Below are positions 35,074-46,437 of a stretch of 64,000 nucleotides of DNA, piece after piece; within the stretch, counting starts at the first letter, position 1, and each line of letters begins with the position of its first letter. The stretch is from Aedes albopictus (Eukaryota; Arthropoda; Insecta; Diptera; Culicidae): NCBI RefSeq assembly GCF_035046485.1, contig NC_085137.1:4131977-4195976 (forward strand), given 5' to 3'. The position numbers and the translations under genes were made by a program. The notes under the pieces were generated by a model. The model searched no databases. It was not told the origin of the DNA and saw only the letters and a program-made list of their open reading frames with translations.

Positions 35074-36475
35074 CAATCAATCCAGGAATTTCATTAGATA
35101 GCCTTACAGGAACATCACCTGAAGTTCGATCAGAAATTGCACCAGAAACTGCATTATGAATTTTGTAAGAAATTTCAGAAAATCCTACAGAAATGTTACT
35201 AAAAAAATGTCGGAAATTTTATTAAGGATTCCTCCAGCAATTTCACTGCAAATTTCTCCAGAAATATTTCACTGGAGATTTGTACTGGCATTTCACTAGG
35301 AGTTTCATATTTTTCCAGGATTTTTATTAAATTTACTTCAGTTATTTCACCAGGAATTCTCCTAGAAACTGTTTTAGTAATTTCATCGCAAAATTTATTA
35401 GAACATTCTTCATGAATTTTGTTAGATTTTTTCCTGGAATTTTATGAACAAAGAATCTTTCAAGAATTTCATCTGAATTTTCTCAAAAATTCACCAGCAA
35501 ATTTTGAATGAAATTCACCAGAAACTCCTTTAGAAATTTCACCAAAAGTTTTATTGCAAAGGTGTTCAAGGAGGGTGAGTAAATAGAAGATTTTAAGGTG
35601 AAATTTTACTTGAAATTAGCCAGAAATTCCCAAAAAAAAAAAATCAAAAAAAGATCTCTTAGGAATTTTGTTTGATTCTTCCAGGGATTTCACAGAAATA
35701 GAATACTTCAAAGATTTCATCTTCAAAGATTTCATCTTCAAAGATTTCATCTGAACATTTCATAAGAACTCTACCAAAAATTCTTTTACAAATTTTACAA
35801 GATTTTTTTCTAGAAATTTCACCATGAATCCCTAATGGACTTTCATAACAAGATTCTTTAGGAGTTTCACAGAAATTTCCTAAAAAGGTTCTTCATCTTT
35901 TATTTTTTTAGAATTGCACCAGAAATTTTTCAATCCTTCCGGAATTCGCAAGAAGTTCGTCTAGGAGTTTAATAAAAAAATCTTGGATTGCACCAGAAAT
36001 TCCTCCAGAGGTTTTACCAGAAATTTATCCTGAAATTAAACAAAGATTTTTTCCTGGTATTTCACTAAAATGTCCTCGAAGATTTTGCGTTTTGTGTTTG
36101 ACCACTTTACTACGTGCGTTTTTAGAGTATTGAAGTGCCCTTCTAAGCATATATGTGCCATGTTGTTTTGCATTCTTGTCGTGCTTTTCTCAGTAACAGA
36201 TTTATTTGAAATTAATTTGATATTTTTTTCCCATTTTGCGTCACAAATAAATATTGCACGATAACGTAAAACTTCATTCTGGCATTGATATTTAAATGAA
36301 ATATAAGTTAGAGCAGTGGGACAAGATGCGTAGAAAAACAACATGGTACAGATATGTTTAGAACGGCAGTGAACAGCTATTTTCTTCAGCTACTCTTGTT
36401 ATAAGGCCCTAAATCTCAATATTTTTATGTCATTTGAATCCAAAAGAGCTTATGAATTCGGTTCCGGGTTATTTG

Positions 36476-36835
36476 GCCGAACGCCATTTGGCCGAATGCC
36501 GTTTGGCCAAATGCCATTTGGCGAAAGGGTCATTTGGTCGAATGCCATTTGGCCGAAAGCCGCTTGGCCGAAAAATGAATGATGAACTTAAGTGAACAGC
36601 CTCAGTATAGCTTGAAAGAACAGCCTATGAGTCAAAGAAGAAAAAAATCTTTGATAAAATATAGGCAGTTTCAACGCCAACTTAGCCCTGAATATCAAAA
36701 CTAAAAAGAACAGCCTATTATTAAAAGAAGGAAATATTTCTGATGCAATTAGAATGTCGAAAACTTCTTCTGAATTCTCTTGATCACGATTCGGCCTAGC
36801 GGCATTCGGCCAAATGACCCATTCGGTCAGATTTC
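36476..36835. repeat. MITE-like element with multiple TTTGGCCGAATGCC motifs
   Basis: About six copies of a CATTTGGCCGAATGCC-type word stand at the left end (36476-36572). Complementary GGCATTCGGCCAAATGACCC-like words occur at the right end (36787-36825). The middle carries a GAACAGCCTA segment resembling sequence near 46760 and 58060. Confidence 0.5.
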
Positions 36836-37857
36836 AATGCAACATCCTCCAGTAATTTCTCTAGAAGATCTACCAGAAATCGCATCAGAAACTCCATGTC
36901 AATTTCAGAAAAGAACTTTTTTTTTTTTAATTTTCATTGAGGTCTCCTCTAGAAATTTCACTATAGATTCGGATAGGCATTTCACTAGAAGTTTTTTCAA
37001 GAATTTTACTAGATATTTCTCTAGGAATTTGACTCAAAATTTCCCTAGGAATTTTGCCAGAAATTTCTGCGCGATTTAAAAGAAAAAATATTTAGGATTT
37101 TACCATAAATTCCTTAAGGAATCCCACCAGAAACTGTTTTACGAATTTTATCAGAAAATCCATCATAAATTACTCAAAAAAGAAGATCCTGCAAGAATTT
37201 CACTTGATTTTTTCAAAAATTTCACAAAAATAATAATATTTGGAATTTTATCTGAATTTTCACAAAAAAAAAATCACCAGAACTTCCTATTGAAATTTCA
37301 CCTGAAATTTCTTTGTAATTTTTATGGATATAATCCTTCAGTAGTCAGGAGAAATTTCCCGAAAAGATTCCCAATTTTCTCTGATAATTTCACCAGAAAA
37401 CTCTCAAGGAAATACACCAAAAACTACTTTAGATATTTCACTAAGAAGTTTTTCAAGATTGCAAAGAAGTTTAAGGTGGTGTTATGCTATTCTCCAAATC
37501 CAGTGGAAAGTTCTCCCAGAATCTTGATCTCACAGTATCCTTAGGATGATTCATTCAGAACTCAGAGGAGTATGGTCGCAGAATAGATCAAGAAAAGGTC
37601 GCATTGGTATCATGTCCCCAACACAGGAAAAACAAAATGCTCGCAGAACCTTGAAGAGGATGTTTACTGCCAGAATCTTGAAGAGGATTCTCACAAAAAC
37701 CTCAGGAAGATTCTCATGGAATCCTGACGATGATTCTCAAAAGAATAAAAACCTCAAGAGAATAAGTTTTTTTTAATTTCTATATTCGTGTCTTTTAACT
37801 TAGGCTAATTCTGCACTAGGATCTTGAAGGGATACTCACACAATCCAGAGGAAGATT

Positions 37858-38309
37858 CCCGACTAGAAAAGCATATCAAGGCTTATAAACACATTGTGTT
37901 TTGATGTTTTAAAATTTTCCTATAACTTATTATGTTATAAACTAGATGCAGCATGATGTAAAAATAACTTAAATTGTAACAAAATATACACCGGTCTAAT
38001 CACAATTATAACCTATTTTATTATAATAAGATCAAAATTATATCGCAATATGTTATATACTTTAGCTTCAAGAAAACTAGTTTCTATCATATTTTGATGA
38101 AATTGTGTAAAATTTTTATCCGAATGTCGAATAATGAAAACTAAATTATTTCACAATTACTTGTTAAACATCATTTATAACTCAATATGCTACAATTCAG
38201 TTATAACATTTTTGAACACCAAAGATGTTAAACATGATTACATCACAATGAAGTGATATCATGGTTAGCTATAATTATGTTATATTTTTGTTAGAATCTT
38301 CTAGTCGGG
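37858..38309 (+). mobile_element. AT-rich MITE with CCCGACTAGAA termini, copy A
   Basis: Starts CCCGACTAGAA and ends TTCTAGTCGGG (11-bp perfect inverted repeats), 452 bp. Very AT-rich with many TTATAAC and ATGTTATA words. No ORF. Copy B, 154 bp downstream, is its diverged reverse complement. Confidence 0.7.
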
Positions 38310-38463
38310 TTATCACAGAATCCTTAGTAGGATTCTTTCAGAATCCAGAAGATGCTCCCAGGTAGGAGGATGGTTACAGAATCTTGAAGAGGATTCTCAC
38401 AAAAATTTGATGAGGATTCTCATGGAATCCAGAGGTGAATGCTTCAAGAATCCAGTGGAGATC

Positions 38464-38906
38464 CCCGACTAGAAGATTCTAACAAAAATATAACATAATT
38501 ATATCAAACCATGTTATGAATAACTTATTGTGATATAATCATGTTTAACATCATTAATGTTATAACTCTATTCTATCATATTATGTTACAAATGTTCTTC
38601 AATAACTCATTGTGAAACAATTTAGTTCTGATTGTTTGACATTCAGAATAACATTCAACACAATTGTATCAAAATATGATAGAAACTAGTTTTCATGAAG
38701 CTAAAATTAATATTATATTGTGTTATAATTTTGTTCTGATTATAACAAAATACGTAATTATTTTGATTAGACTGGTGTACATTTTGTTACAGTTTTAGTT
38801 ATTTTAACATTATCCTGCATCTAGTTTATAACAAAATAAGTTATAGAAAAAATTCATATCATCATAACACAATGTGTTATAAATTTGATATATTTTTATA
38901 GTTGGG
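38464..38906 (-). mobile_element. AT-rich MITE with CCCGACTAGAA termini, copy B
   Basis: Starts CCCGACTAGAAGATTCTAAC, the reverse complement of copy A's right end. The internal ACTAGATGCAG landmark appears inverted. The right terminus is eroded (TATAGTTGGGG). Together with copy A it forms a long inverted repeat in intron 5. Confidence 0.65.
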
Positions 38907-39240
38907 GAATTCTCCAAGAATCTTAAAGAGGATTTTCACAGCAACCTAAGAAGGATTCTCATAGCAACCTGAGGAGGACTCTCACAATAGCCTGAAGAAG
39001 ATTCTCATAGAATTCTAAGGGGTATGCTTCCGTATTACTGAGTAGGATGATGATACCCGAACCTTGAAAAAAAAATCTCTTCTCGCAGAGAGGGATTCTC
39101 ACAGCAAAAAGAAGGATTCTCGATTATTCCAGAGGAGGATTCTCCCAGAATCTTGAGGAGGATGCCTTCAGAATCCTGAGTAGAAATCTCACGGAACCCT
39201 GGAAGGGATTCTCGCCGCATTATGAGGCAGAATCTCCCAG

Positions 39241-39395
39241 TATGCTGAAGTTTTCAGAGGCGTCTCAAGGCGTTTCAAGGGGTGTTATCGAGCTTCACAG
39301 GTGTACAAGCTAGCCTCAGGAGGTTTCAGAGGGGCTTAAGCGGGCTTCACAGATTTCTAAAGGGTTCTAGACAGTACGTCTCTACTAGGTTATTT
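39241..39395 (+). repeat. Class A repeat block upstream of exon 6
   Basis: GGCGTCTCAAGGCGTTTCAAGG-like copies end about 140 bp before the exon 6 acceptor. A corresponding block (52471-52860) precedes the duplicated exon 6. Confidence 0.55.
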
Positions 39396-39534
39396 ACAGA
39401 AGAACTTCCAAGCTACGCCAATGATGATCCAGTATTTAAATATGTATACAAATCCCAATACTTATCAAAACTTTTTGAACCTAATACGCACTTATCCGTA
39501 TTTAAACGATTATTTTAAATTTTCTCTCCTCCAG

Positions 39535-40079
39535 ACAAACGACATCTTCCTCCGCAAGCTGGCCGAAATGAACGTGACCGAACCGGTGTCGCAATTCGCT
39601 CCCCAAACATACGATGCGGTATGGGCGATCGCGTTGGCCCTCCGCGGCGCAGAACGAACGTGGACACAGGTAGCCCACCGGAACCGTACCCGGTTGGCCC
39701 ATTACGACTACACGCGGTTCGACATTGCCCAGGAACTGCTCAGCCAGTTCGACAGTCTGAAGTTCAACGGGATCTCCGGACCGGTTTCGTTCGATGGAGC
39801 CGATCGCGTGGGAACCACTTCGTTCCATCAGATCCAAAGCGGACGGCTGCAGCTCATTGCGTTCTACTATCCGAAGAACAATTCGTTGGATTTCGGTTGC
39901 CCCAAGTGCGGTATGGTGGAGTGGGAATCCGGACAGGTACCGATCGCGAAACGCAGCTTGAGACTTCGAGTTGACACCATTTCACCGTTGGCGTTCTACA
40001 TGGTGGTCGTGTTATCTGTGGTAGGAATTGGAATCTCGCTGTTGTTTCTTGGACTGAATCTACACTTCAGGAAACTCAA
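39535..40079 (+). CDS. GABA-B-R3: GABA-B-R3 coding exon 6, copy 1 (lobe end, linker and TM1)
   Basis: Residues 365-545 plus two bases of 546. The acceptor follows TCTCCTCCAG. Begins TNDIFLRKLAEM and contains APQTYDAVWAIALALRGAER, the end of the ligand-binding lobe (SGPVSFDGADRVG), a short Cys-containing linker (FGCPKCG) and TM1 (about 514-537). The donor is GTAAGA. The 54-bp intron that follows is very short. This exon and the next are repeated 13439 bp downstream. Confidence 0.93.
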
Positions 40080-40133
40080 GTAAGAGGTATTTATTTACTG
40101 GAAACATGGTTCTAATGTTTGTCTTAATTCCAG

Positions 40134-41811
40134 AGCGATCAAACTGTCCAGCCCAAAGCTGAGCACGATCACCGTTACCGGGTGTATACTAGTCTACATG
40201 GCCACGATCCTACTGGGGCTCGATCACTCAACACTACCCTGGTCATCGGTGACCTTCTCGTCGATCTGCATGGCCAGAATCTACTTTCTATCGGCTGGTT
40301 TCTCGCTCGCATTCGGATCGATGTTTGCCAAGACATTTCGAGTCTATCGGCTGTTCACGCACAGCGCCGGGGGACTCTGTAAGGATAAGATCTTGAGGGA
40401 TACTCAGTTGATCTCGGTGATCGGCGCATTGCTGCTGCTGGATGCCTGCGTTGTGTCGTTCTGGATGGCTGCGGATCCAATGGAGCGACACTTACATAAT
40501 TTGTCACTGGAGATCAGTGCTACTGACAGGACCGTGGTTTTCTTGCCGCAAGTCGAGCTGTGTCGATCGAGGCATTACGAAAGTTGGCTGGGTACGTTGT
40601 ACGCGTACAAAGGTCTCCTGTTGCTGGTGGGTGTCTACATGGCATGGCAGACTCGGAATGTGAAAATTCCAGCCTTAAACGATTCTCAGTACATCGGAAT
40701 TTCGGTGTACAGTGTGGTGATCACCAGCGCTAGCGTTGTAGTCCTAGCCAATTTGTTGTACGAGAAAGTAACCTTGGCGTTCGTGATCACGGCAGGTTTC
40801 ATTCTAGTCTCAACGACGGCAACGCTCTGCCTACTGTTTCTTCCGAAGCTGAAAGATATCTTCGATAAGGGCGAAGTGTACGATCCAGTTATCCACAGTA
40901 TGGGACTCAAAGTGGAATGCAACACTCGGAGATTTGTACTAGATGATCGCAGAGAGCTGCAGTTCCGTGTGGAGGTTCAAAATCGAGTGTACAAGAAAGA
41001 GATCGAGATGCTAGACGCGGAAATCGTTCGGTTGGAAAAACTCCTCAACGAAAAGTCTTCCAGATCTTCGTCGCGATCATCTGACCCGAACGTAAAACCC
41101 CTGGAAATGTCGGACCCCAGTACGACCAGTGGATTGCCAATGCTGCTACTATCCGTGCTTCCCCCGATCATACCTCGTGCGAGTTGGCCTTCCGTCGACC
41201 CTATGCTATCACCAATGAAGCGAAACGTGACCTTCAGCTCTCAGCCGCGGATCGAACTGAGTCGCGATCGAATGGGCCTATCTGGATATCGATCTTCGAG
41301 TATAGAGGAAGGTGGAGGAGGTGTGCTAAACCGAATCTGGAACCTGTTTGGACCGCGAATGCGCAATACTACGTCCGTGTCAACGCTTGGAGGTTTGAAC
41401 CTGGCCACTGTCATGCCTTCGAAACTCACGATCTTTGCGGAAGTGGACGCCGAAGATGAAGTGTCATCTATGAGTGATCGTCGACGATCGGATGTTTTTA
41501 CGATTAATCAAACATCCGTCGAAGATCTACGCTTGACAGGGTCCGAACCGAAGGTGAACTTCATGCTGCCACCTGTAGTAGCGAATCGACGATCCTCGAT
41601 CGTACCAACCCTTCGGGAGAGGATCAAAGGATCTCCCAGATTTCCCCACAGGGTTTGCCCGACCAGCAGCATGTCGGAATTGGTAGGGGACCGGGCGAAG
41701 ATCGGGTTTCTAACGGTGAAGAGCTGCGAGGTTTTGCAACGTAACAATAACGATCCCAAATCGAAGTGGAAATCGATGGATTCTTTTTCGAAGAATGTCG
41801 AGCAGTGTTGA
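40134..41811 (+). CDS. GABA-B-R3: GABA-B-R3 terminal coding exon 7, copy 1 (TM2-TM7 and tail)
   Basis: Residues 546-1104; first codon split (AA|A). Includes the intracellular loop Lys-Leu-Ser-Ser-Pro-Lys-Leu-Ser, TM2, the highly conserved AGFSLAFGSMFAKTFRVYRL at TM3, the PALNDSQYIGISVY segment, and TM7 ending PKL near residue 785. A coiled coil (about 822-852: LQFRVEVQNRVYKKEIEMLD) is the type used for GABA-B heterodimer contacts. The ~250-residue tail contains SPRFPHR and many Ser/Arg sites. Stop TGA is at 41809-41811. Confidence 0.94.
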
Positions 41812-41935
41812 GTTTTGAGTGGTGACAATGTAGGACCAATAACCCGTATAAATATCGGTTAACATTAGTTGATAGATGGTTGCAACTGAGTGCTGTGTTT
41901 CATAGAAAGCAATAAAATAAAATCGAATCAATGGT
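41812..41935 (+). terminator. 3' UTR and poly(A) signals, copy 1
   Basis: Two overlapping AATAAA hexamers at 41911-41921, about 100 bp after the stop codon. A nearly identical arrangement follows the duplicate stop codon at 55350. Confidence 0.7.
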
Positions 41936-42690
41936 AGTTTGTGTGAATGGAATTTATTAATCATAATAATCAAAGAAGAGTGGTTATTTCTTGTGCACAT
42001 ATCCGAACAAATTTTATTCCACTTTTTATTTAATTTAAAAGATTAGGTTTCTTAATACAAAACTGGGCCAGTCTTGTTTTCAGTAGGTCAGTTCCATTTT
42101 CACTAATTTGTTTCACTTTCTGAAATTACACGTTGTTACGCCAGGCAGATGAACGGGCCAATTTATGCCTGTCTTGTTCGGATGTCCGTTTTGACAGCTT
42201 AATAGATAATTCAGGTGCATGATCCAGTTCAGCACCAGTTGGGATTTTAAAAAGCAAAGCGATAAGAGTTAGTGTTCACAAATCACATTTCTTGAGCCAT
42301 GACGGGTATTTATAAATACACAAGCTTCTGTTCAGGGTTAGTTGAGGAATCAGTTGAAAAACGTGAATTAGTTTATGTTTTTGCTTTGAGATAACGCTAA
42401 ATTTCCAAAAGGATTTTTTGTTTTTCGACTTCTATGACACATGCTGTTGACCTTTGGTCATTTAAGGATTGTTCAATTTATAAAACGGACAAGTTTATAA
42501 GGCTAGTTCAAATTCTACCGTTAGGCCGAATGGTCATCAGGACGAATTTCATCTCAGCAGTTATGGTATTGGCAACGAAACGGTTTCTAAATTTGTTTGA
42601 CATTCCAATAATAGGAAGCGATCGGTAAAGTACAAGCTTGAAAGTAGTGACCTGGATTTTAGTATGGTGAGATGATCCATTCTCAGTAGA
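41936..42690. other. 3' flank, copy 1 of duplicated segment
   Basis: Closely similar to 55375-56125 (shared landmarks AACTGGGCCAGTCTTGTTTTC and CATTCCAATAATA), showing that the duplication extends well past the gene. No ORF. Near 42640-42680 lies the left arm of an inverted repeat whose partner in copy 2 is at 57905-57985. Confidence 0.75.
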
Positions 42691-42694
42691 TTCA

Positions 42695-42864
42695 TGTTGG
42701 CATATTGAACCGTGGACAACGACTCACGGCACATCAACTGATCCTAGTAGGCATGGCCAACCTCAGCCACCCGCGTCGTCGTCACTCGTATAGAAACGTC
42801 ACAGTGTGAAGTCAGATTGCATTCCGGCAGCTCCCGCTTGCTCGCAACAAATCTAAAGTGCACA
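42695..42864 (+). repeat. Left long terminal repeat (170 bp)
   Basis: Begins TGTTGGCATATTG and ends AAAGTGCACA (TG...CA). It matches 46438-46607 with about five substitutions in 170. A TGGCGATCCTGCCGGG sequence two bases downstream looks like a tRNA primer-binding site. The matching direct repeat also includes AGATTCA just upstream of both copies. Confidence 0.7.
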
Positions 42865-43207
42865 TTTGGCGATCCTGCCGGGTTTAATTTCAAGAGAACC
42901 TATTGGTAGTAGATGTGGGCAAGCGGGGGCATTCAAAAATAGTACTGATTGTGTGTGTTTTTTGACGTAGGACTACGTCTCTCTTTTCTATACCGGGTGT
43001 CATTCTAAATTTTCAGAAATCAGCCGCGTTACGTTTAAAGTGGAGATTTTGAGCGTTAATAGCTCAGCCATTTCTTGTTGAATTTTCAAAATTTTGGCAC
43101 CAATCGATTGCAAATCTTTACACCAATTATGTCCAATAATAATATTTGCTGTTTTTCAATAACAAACTATTGAAAAATTGGGAAAAGTGAACCCATGTTT
43201 ATTCCAG

Positions 43208-43265
43208 CCAATCACGATCGAGCACATTTTGGAGCACATTTTGGATGCTCCCGTCGAATATAAAA
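43208..43265 (+). promoter_or_regulatory. CCAAT + TATAAAA promoter-like cassette 1
   Basis: GCCAATCA with CCAAT at 43208-43212 is followed by TATAAAA at 43259-43265, a classical spacing. Downstream 43270-43720 is GC-rich with overlapping ORFs on both strands, none recognisable. Confidence 0.45.
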
Positions 43266-44090
43266 GCTACTGCTTCTTCGCATCTTCCCTCATTTGCCTT
43301 TGTCGTCTCGAGGTGAACGCATCGAACGAGAGCTGCCCACTTTCTTCGTTTGCGTTTTCGCTCATTGTTCTTTGACGGCCGTGTTGGCTCGGCGTCGGTG
43401 GTTGTCGGCAAGGGTGCTGTTGCACATTCGCCTTCTAACCGTCTAACGCGGCAGACGAAGGAAAGAATACGTTTCATCGATTGCTCGGCGGTGGTGGCAG
43501 AGGCAGCAAAATCCACAGAAAGATCAGCGACATACGAATTTGCGAGTTGCGTCGCTGTCCTCGGGGCTCGGTCCTTTCGCCGATTGATTGGCGGTGGCGC
43601 ATTGATGATAGCATCAGGAACATCCAGGGCAACAAGCGGCGGGCCAATTTTCGACGGCGTTCAGCATTCAGCACGGAGGAATCCAACACGCATTGCGTGG
43701 CATGATAAATTCATGTCATTTTTTGTCTAAAATCTTTCAATATTCAATCGGTTCTTTTCAGGACCATAGAAAATTATTCATCAAGAGTTGTGAATCAGAT
43801 AATTATTTCATTCCATCATGGATCGGTAAAAGTGTGGTGCAACCGAAAAGTGAAAGATTGAATGCTTGGTGGCCCCGCAAGAATGATGATGCCGGCCACT
43901 AATGGTTCCATCCGGAATTTATCAACCCTATCCGAACCATTTTTCGTGAAACATCGATAAATTATAACGTTGTTCGAGTTAAAATGATCTTAACCTTACA
44001 ATATTTTGATTACTTTATTCGTTAAATGAAAATTTTCTCATTTCTCGGTTGATTAACCGTTTCAAGCGTCTGGTGCATGCGGGGCGGGTC

Positions 44091-44160
44091 ATGCAAATAA
44101 AATATACTGAAAAGCCAGCCGAATGGGAGGAGCTTCATCTGCTAATCTAGGGCATAAAAG
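44091..44160 (+). promoter_or_regulatory. Octamer-like ATGCAAAT + ATAAAAG promoter-like cassette 2
   Basis: ATGCAAAT at 44091, then GCCAGCCGAATGGGAGGAGC and CATAAAAG at 44153-44160. A near-identical cassette lies 641 bp downstream. TCAGTC at 44198 could serve as an arthropod initiator, but the spacing is longer than usual. Confidence 0.45.
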
Positions 44161-44731
44161 CTGCTCCCTCTGATTTCTTTCGTCATTTTCGTTGGATCAG
44201 TCAAGCAGGGTGGATGTCACCTCCACACCTGAGCACTACCCATCGGCGACTCTCGGCTATCGTGCTGATAGCGTCATGAATCTTATCCACGGCAGAAAGC
44301 GGCCTACCAATTTTCGGTGGCATCCTGCAGGATTAGCACGGAGAAAACCAACACGCATTGCGCAGGCAAGGCGGTTTCATGCCATTTTCTTCCTGAAATC
44401 GTTACTTTATCAAACGGTCCTTATCAGGATCACCAAAAAATGATTCTTCAATAGTTGTAAATCAGATAATTTTACTCCATCAATCGAGAAAAGTGTGGTT
44501 CACCCGAAAAATGAATGATTGAATTCCGGCCACTAATGGTTCCACCCAGAATTCAGCAACGTATTACCCTATCAGGACTATTTTCCGTAAAACATTGTTT
44601 AACTCTAACAATTTTCGAATTAAAATGATCTGAATCATCCAATATTTTGTTTACTTTAACGCTTAATGAATTTTTTTTCCATTTCTGGGTTGATTAATCG
44701 TTTGAAGCGTCTGAAGCAGGCGGGGCGGGCC

Positions 44732-44801
44732 ATGCAAATGAAATATTCTGGAAAGCCAGCCGAATGGGAGGAGCTGCATCTGCTAATCTAGGGGTATAAA
44801 A
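44732..44801 (+). promoter_or_regulatory. Octamer-like ATGCAAAT + TATAAAAG promoter-like cassette 3
   Basis: Duplicate of the cassette at 44091-44160, with an exact TATAAAAG at 44795. The sequence immediately downstream diverges after CTCTGATTTCTTTC into short GTCGGGT repeats, so no shared transcript body is evident. Confidence 0.45.
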
Positions 44802-45125
44802 GCTGTTCCCTCTGATTTCTTTCTGGATTCCGCCAGACTGAAAAAATGTCGAATGTCGGGTTAAAGTCGGGTCAATTTTTATCGAATGTTGGGCCACTGT
44901 TGGACCAACATCGATCAACTATTGGGTCTATGTTAGGTTTGGTGGCTAAAATCAAAATAGGTGAATGATAGGTTGATGTCGGGTTTGACGTCATCAACTA
45001 TGGTAAAAGCTTTAAACCTACAACACCACAAATTTATGCTTCCTAGCTGGGGCTCAATTGAATGATGTGCCTTGACTGAGGCTGGAGCTGAAAATTAGTA
45101 AAAGCTCGAGATCAGTCTTACCCAA

Positions 45126-45177
45126 CCAATCACAATCAAGCATAGTTCTGTGAGGCGACACGACGAAACTTATATAA
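45126..45177 (+). promoter_or_regulatory. CCAAT + TATATAA promoter-like cassette 4
   Basis: ACCAATCACAATC (CCAAT at 45126-45130) and TATATAA at 45171-45177 repeat the layout of cassette 1. The 233-codon ORF starting at 45178 lies directly downstream. Confidence 0.45.
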
Positions 45178-45879
45178 GTGGTGCACACACTCATTTCGAT
45201 CATTTCATCGGCACACACAGCAGCGGACGGACAGCACCGAGCGGCAGCAAGATCCCAAAAAAGATCCGCTTCAACGGATGAGCAAGCGGGTGGCACCGCC
45301 CTCTGTCCAATGAAGCCTCGATTCTTTTCGGATCCATCGGCAGTGGAGGCAGTAGCGGAAGCAACATCCAAAGAAAAATCCGCCTCGGCAAACGAAAATT
45401 CGATTGGCGTCACTTTTCGTTTGCCGGGGCCCCGATTCTTTCATGGATTGCCGGCGGCAGCAGCAGCGAGATCCCAAAAAAGATCCGCTTCAACGGATGA
45501 GCAAGCGGGTGGCACCGCCCTCTGTCCAATGAAGCCTCGATTCTTTTCGGATCCATCGGCAGTGGAGGCAGTAGCGGAAGCAACATCCAAAGAAAAATCC
45601 GCCTCGGCAAACGAAAATTCGATTGGCGTCACTTTTCGTTTGCCGGGGCCCCGATTCTTTCATGGATTGTCGGTGGCAGCAGCAGCAAGATCCCAAAAAA
45701 GATCCGCTTCAACGGATGAGCAAGCGGGTGGCACCGCCCTCTGTCCAATGAAGCCTCGATTCTTTTCGGATCAATCGGTGGTGGCGGCATGGGTGGCAAT
45801 GAATTATACCAAAATGGTTCTTTTAAGGGCCCCAAAGCTTCCGAAAGAGTTATTTGGAGCATTATTCAATTATTTCTAA
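45178..45879 (+). CDS. Doubtful ORF made of a 219-bp tandem repeat
   Basis: A 233-codon frame directly after promoter-like cassette 4. It contains about 2.6 copies of a 73-residue unit, exact period 219 bp (landmark AGATCCC at 45250, 45469 and 45688). The unit includes RSQKRSASTDEQAGGTALCP and is rich in Ser, Ala, Lys and Glu. 219 is divisible by 3, so the frame is preserved, but minus-strand frames of 63-77 residues are also open across the same repeat. No known domain is recognised. It could be a captured gene fragment, an element-encoded protein or chance. I do not assign a function. Confidence 0.25.
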   Translation: MVHTLISIISSAHTAADGQHRAAARSQKRSASTDEQAGGTALCPMKPRFFSDPSAVEAVAEATSKEKSASANENSIGVTFRLPGPRFFHGLPAAAAARSQKRSASTDEQAGGTALCPMKPRFFSDPSAVEAVAEATSKEKSASANENSIGVTFRLPGPRFFHGLSVAAAARSQKRSASTDEQAGGTALCPMKPRFFSDQSVVAAWVAMNYTKMVLLRAPKLPKELFGALFNYF

Positions 45880-46437
45880 AAATTCAACTAATTCTAATTT
45901 TTATAGTTTAGTTTATCGATAAAGTTTAATTTTTATACTAAATATACACCGCTGTATATTTGGTATTTGAAATTCCAAATTTACTGTCAATGTCATTCCA
46001 ATCGAGTAGGATACCTGTCAAATGCGCTTTAAAGGCATTGCTCGGCAGCATCATCGTCATGATACGGGAATCATCATTACCAGCAACAATCGCCAGATTT
46101 CGAGTCTTTAGCATATAGTGATTTTACTCTGCCGTTATTTTTGCTGAATAGATACACGTTTACTTCATCTGTGAGCCCCAAATTCTTTATTATGCGTTAA
46201 AAATTAGTCCTACGTCAACATTGCGGTTATGTCTCAGACATTACACACCCCTAGTTTTTTATTTTCATAAGTGAAGTAACATGTATCGTCTGACGATAAT
46301 TTGGATGGAGTTTTTGCGTTGTTCGCAAGTTTTGGTTGTTATGACAAAAAGTTCAATAAAACTGCTTTTATACAGTTCGCAAGCGTTGTGGCTAGAGGGT
46401 AGTCTATGTGCAAATGCGCAAATGACGCAAAGATTCA

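Larger units (their letters stand above)
32171..37500. repeat. Class B repeats in intron 5, polarity change near 33.5 kb
   Basis: To about 33.4 kb the GGAATTCC-plus-GGAAT form dominates. From about 33.5 kb the complementary form (TTCACCAGAAATTTC-like) predominates. The block is broken by a CACTA-like element (34397-35073), unique sequence (about 36050-36450) and a GGCCGAATGCC element (about 36476-36835). The 102-residue minus ORF at 36036-36344 lies in the unique part and has no recognisable domain. Confidence 0.55.
37501..39240. repeat. Class C degenerate repeats (GAATCCTGAAGAGGATTCTC)
   Basis: Repeats of the GAGGATTCTCACAGAATCC type at 37540-37857, 38310-38463 and 38907-39240, split by two AT-rich inverted MITE copies. 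The same class fills 48690-49970. Confidence 0.6.
20761..41921 (+). other. GABA-B-R3: Gene model: metabotropic GABA-B receptor subtype 3 (seven coding exons)
   Basis: Class C G-protein-coupled receptor for the inhibitory transmitter GABA, expected in the neuronal plasma membrane. Joining 21259-21678, 28897-29040, 29132-29407, 29721-29786, 29849-30034, 39535-40079 and 40134-41811 gives one frame of about 1104 residues with GT donors and AG acceptors throughout. Phases are 0 at all junctions except the last, which splits a Lys codon. Features: signal peptide (1 to about 20), Venus-flytrap ligand-binding lobe (about 50-500), seven membrane segments (about 514-785), coiled coil (about 822-852), long Ser/Arg-rich cytoplasmic tail. 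From memory the ectodomain, the AGFSLAFGSMFAKTFRVYRL core and the tail SPRFPHR motif match Drosophila subtype 3 better than subtypes 1 or 2. Introns 1 (7.2 kb) and 5 (9.5 kb) are packed with repeats. Confidence 0.9.

Noticed and set aside
39502..39974. ORFs of 111 and 117 codons in other frames over exon 6
   Set aside because: Frame shadows of the GABA-B-R3 exon, whose protein matches a known family.
42855..42880. Autonomous BEL/Pao or gypsy element from the primer-site-like sequence
   Set aside because: No gag, protease, RT or integrase frames in the 3.6-kb interior and no clear target duplication.
43199..43730. Core histone gene or pseudogene downstream of the TATA cassettes
   Set aside because: I tried frames on both strands and found no histone-fold sequence; only the promoter-like arrangement is histone-like.
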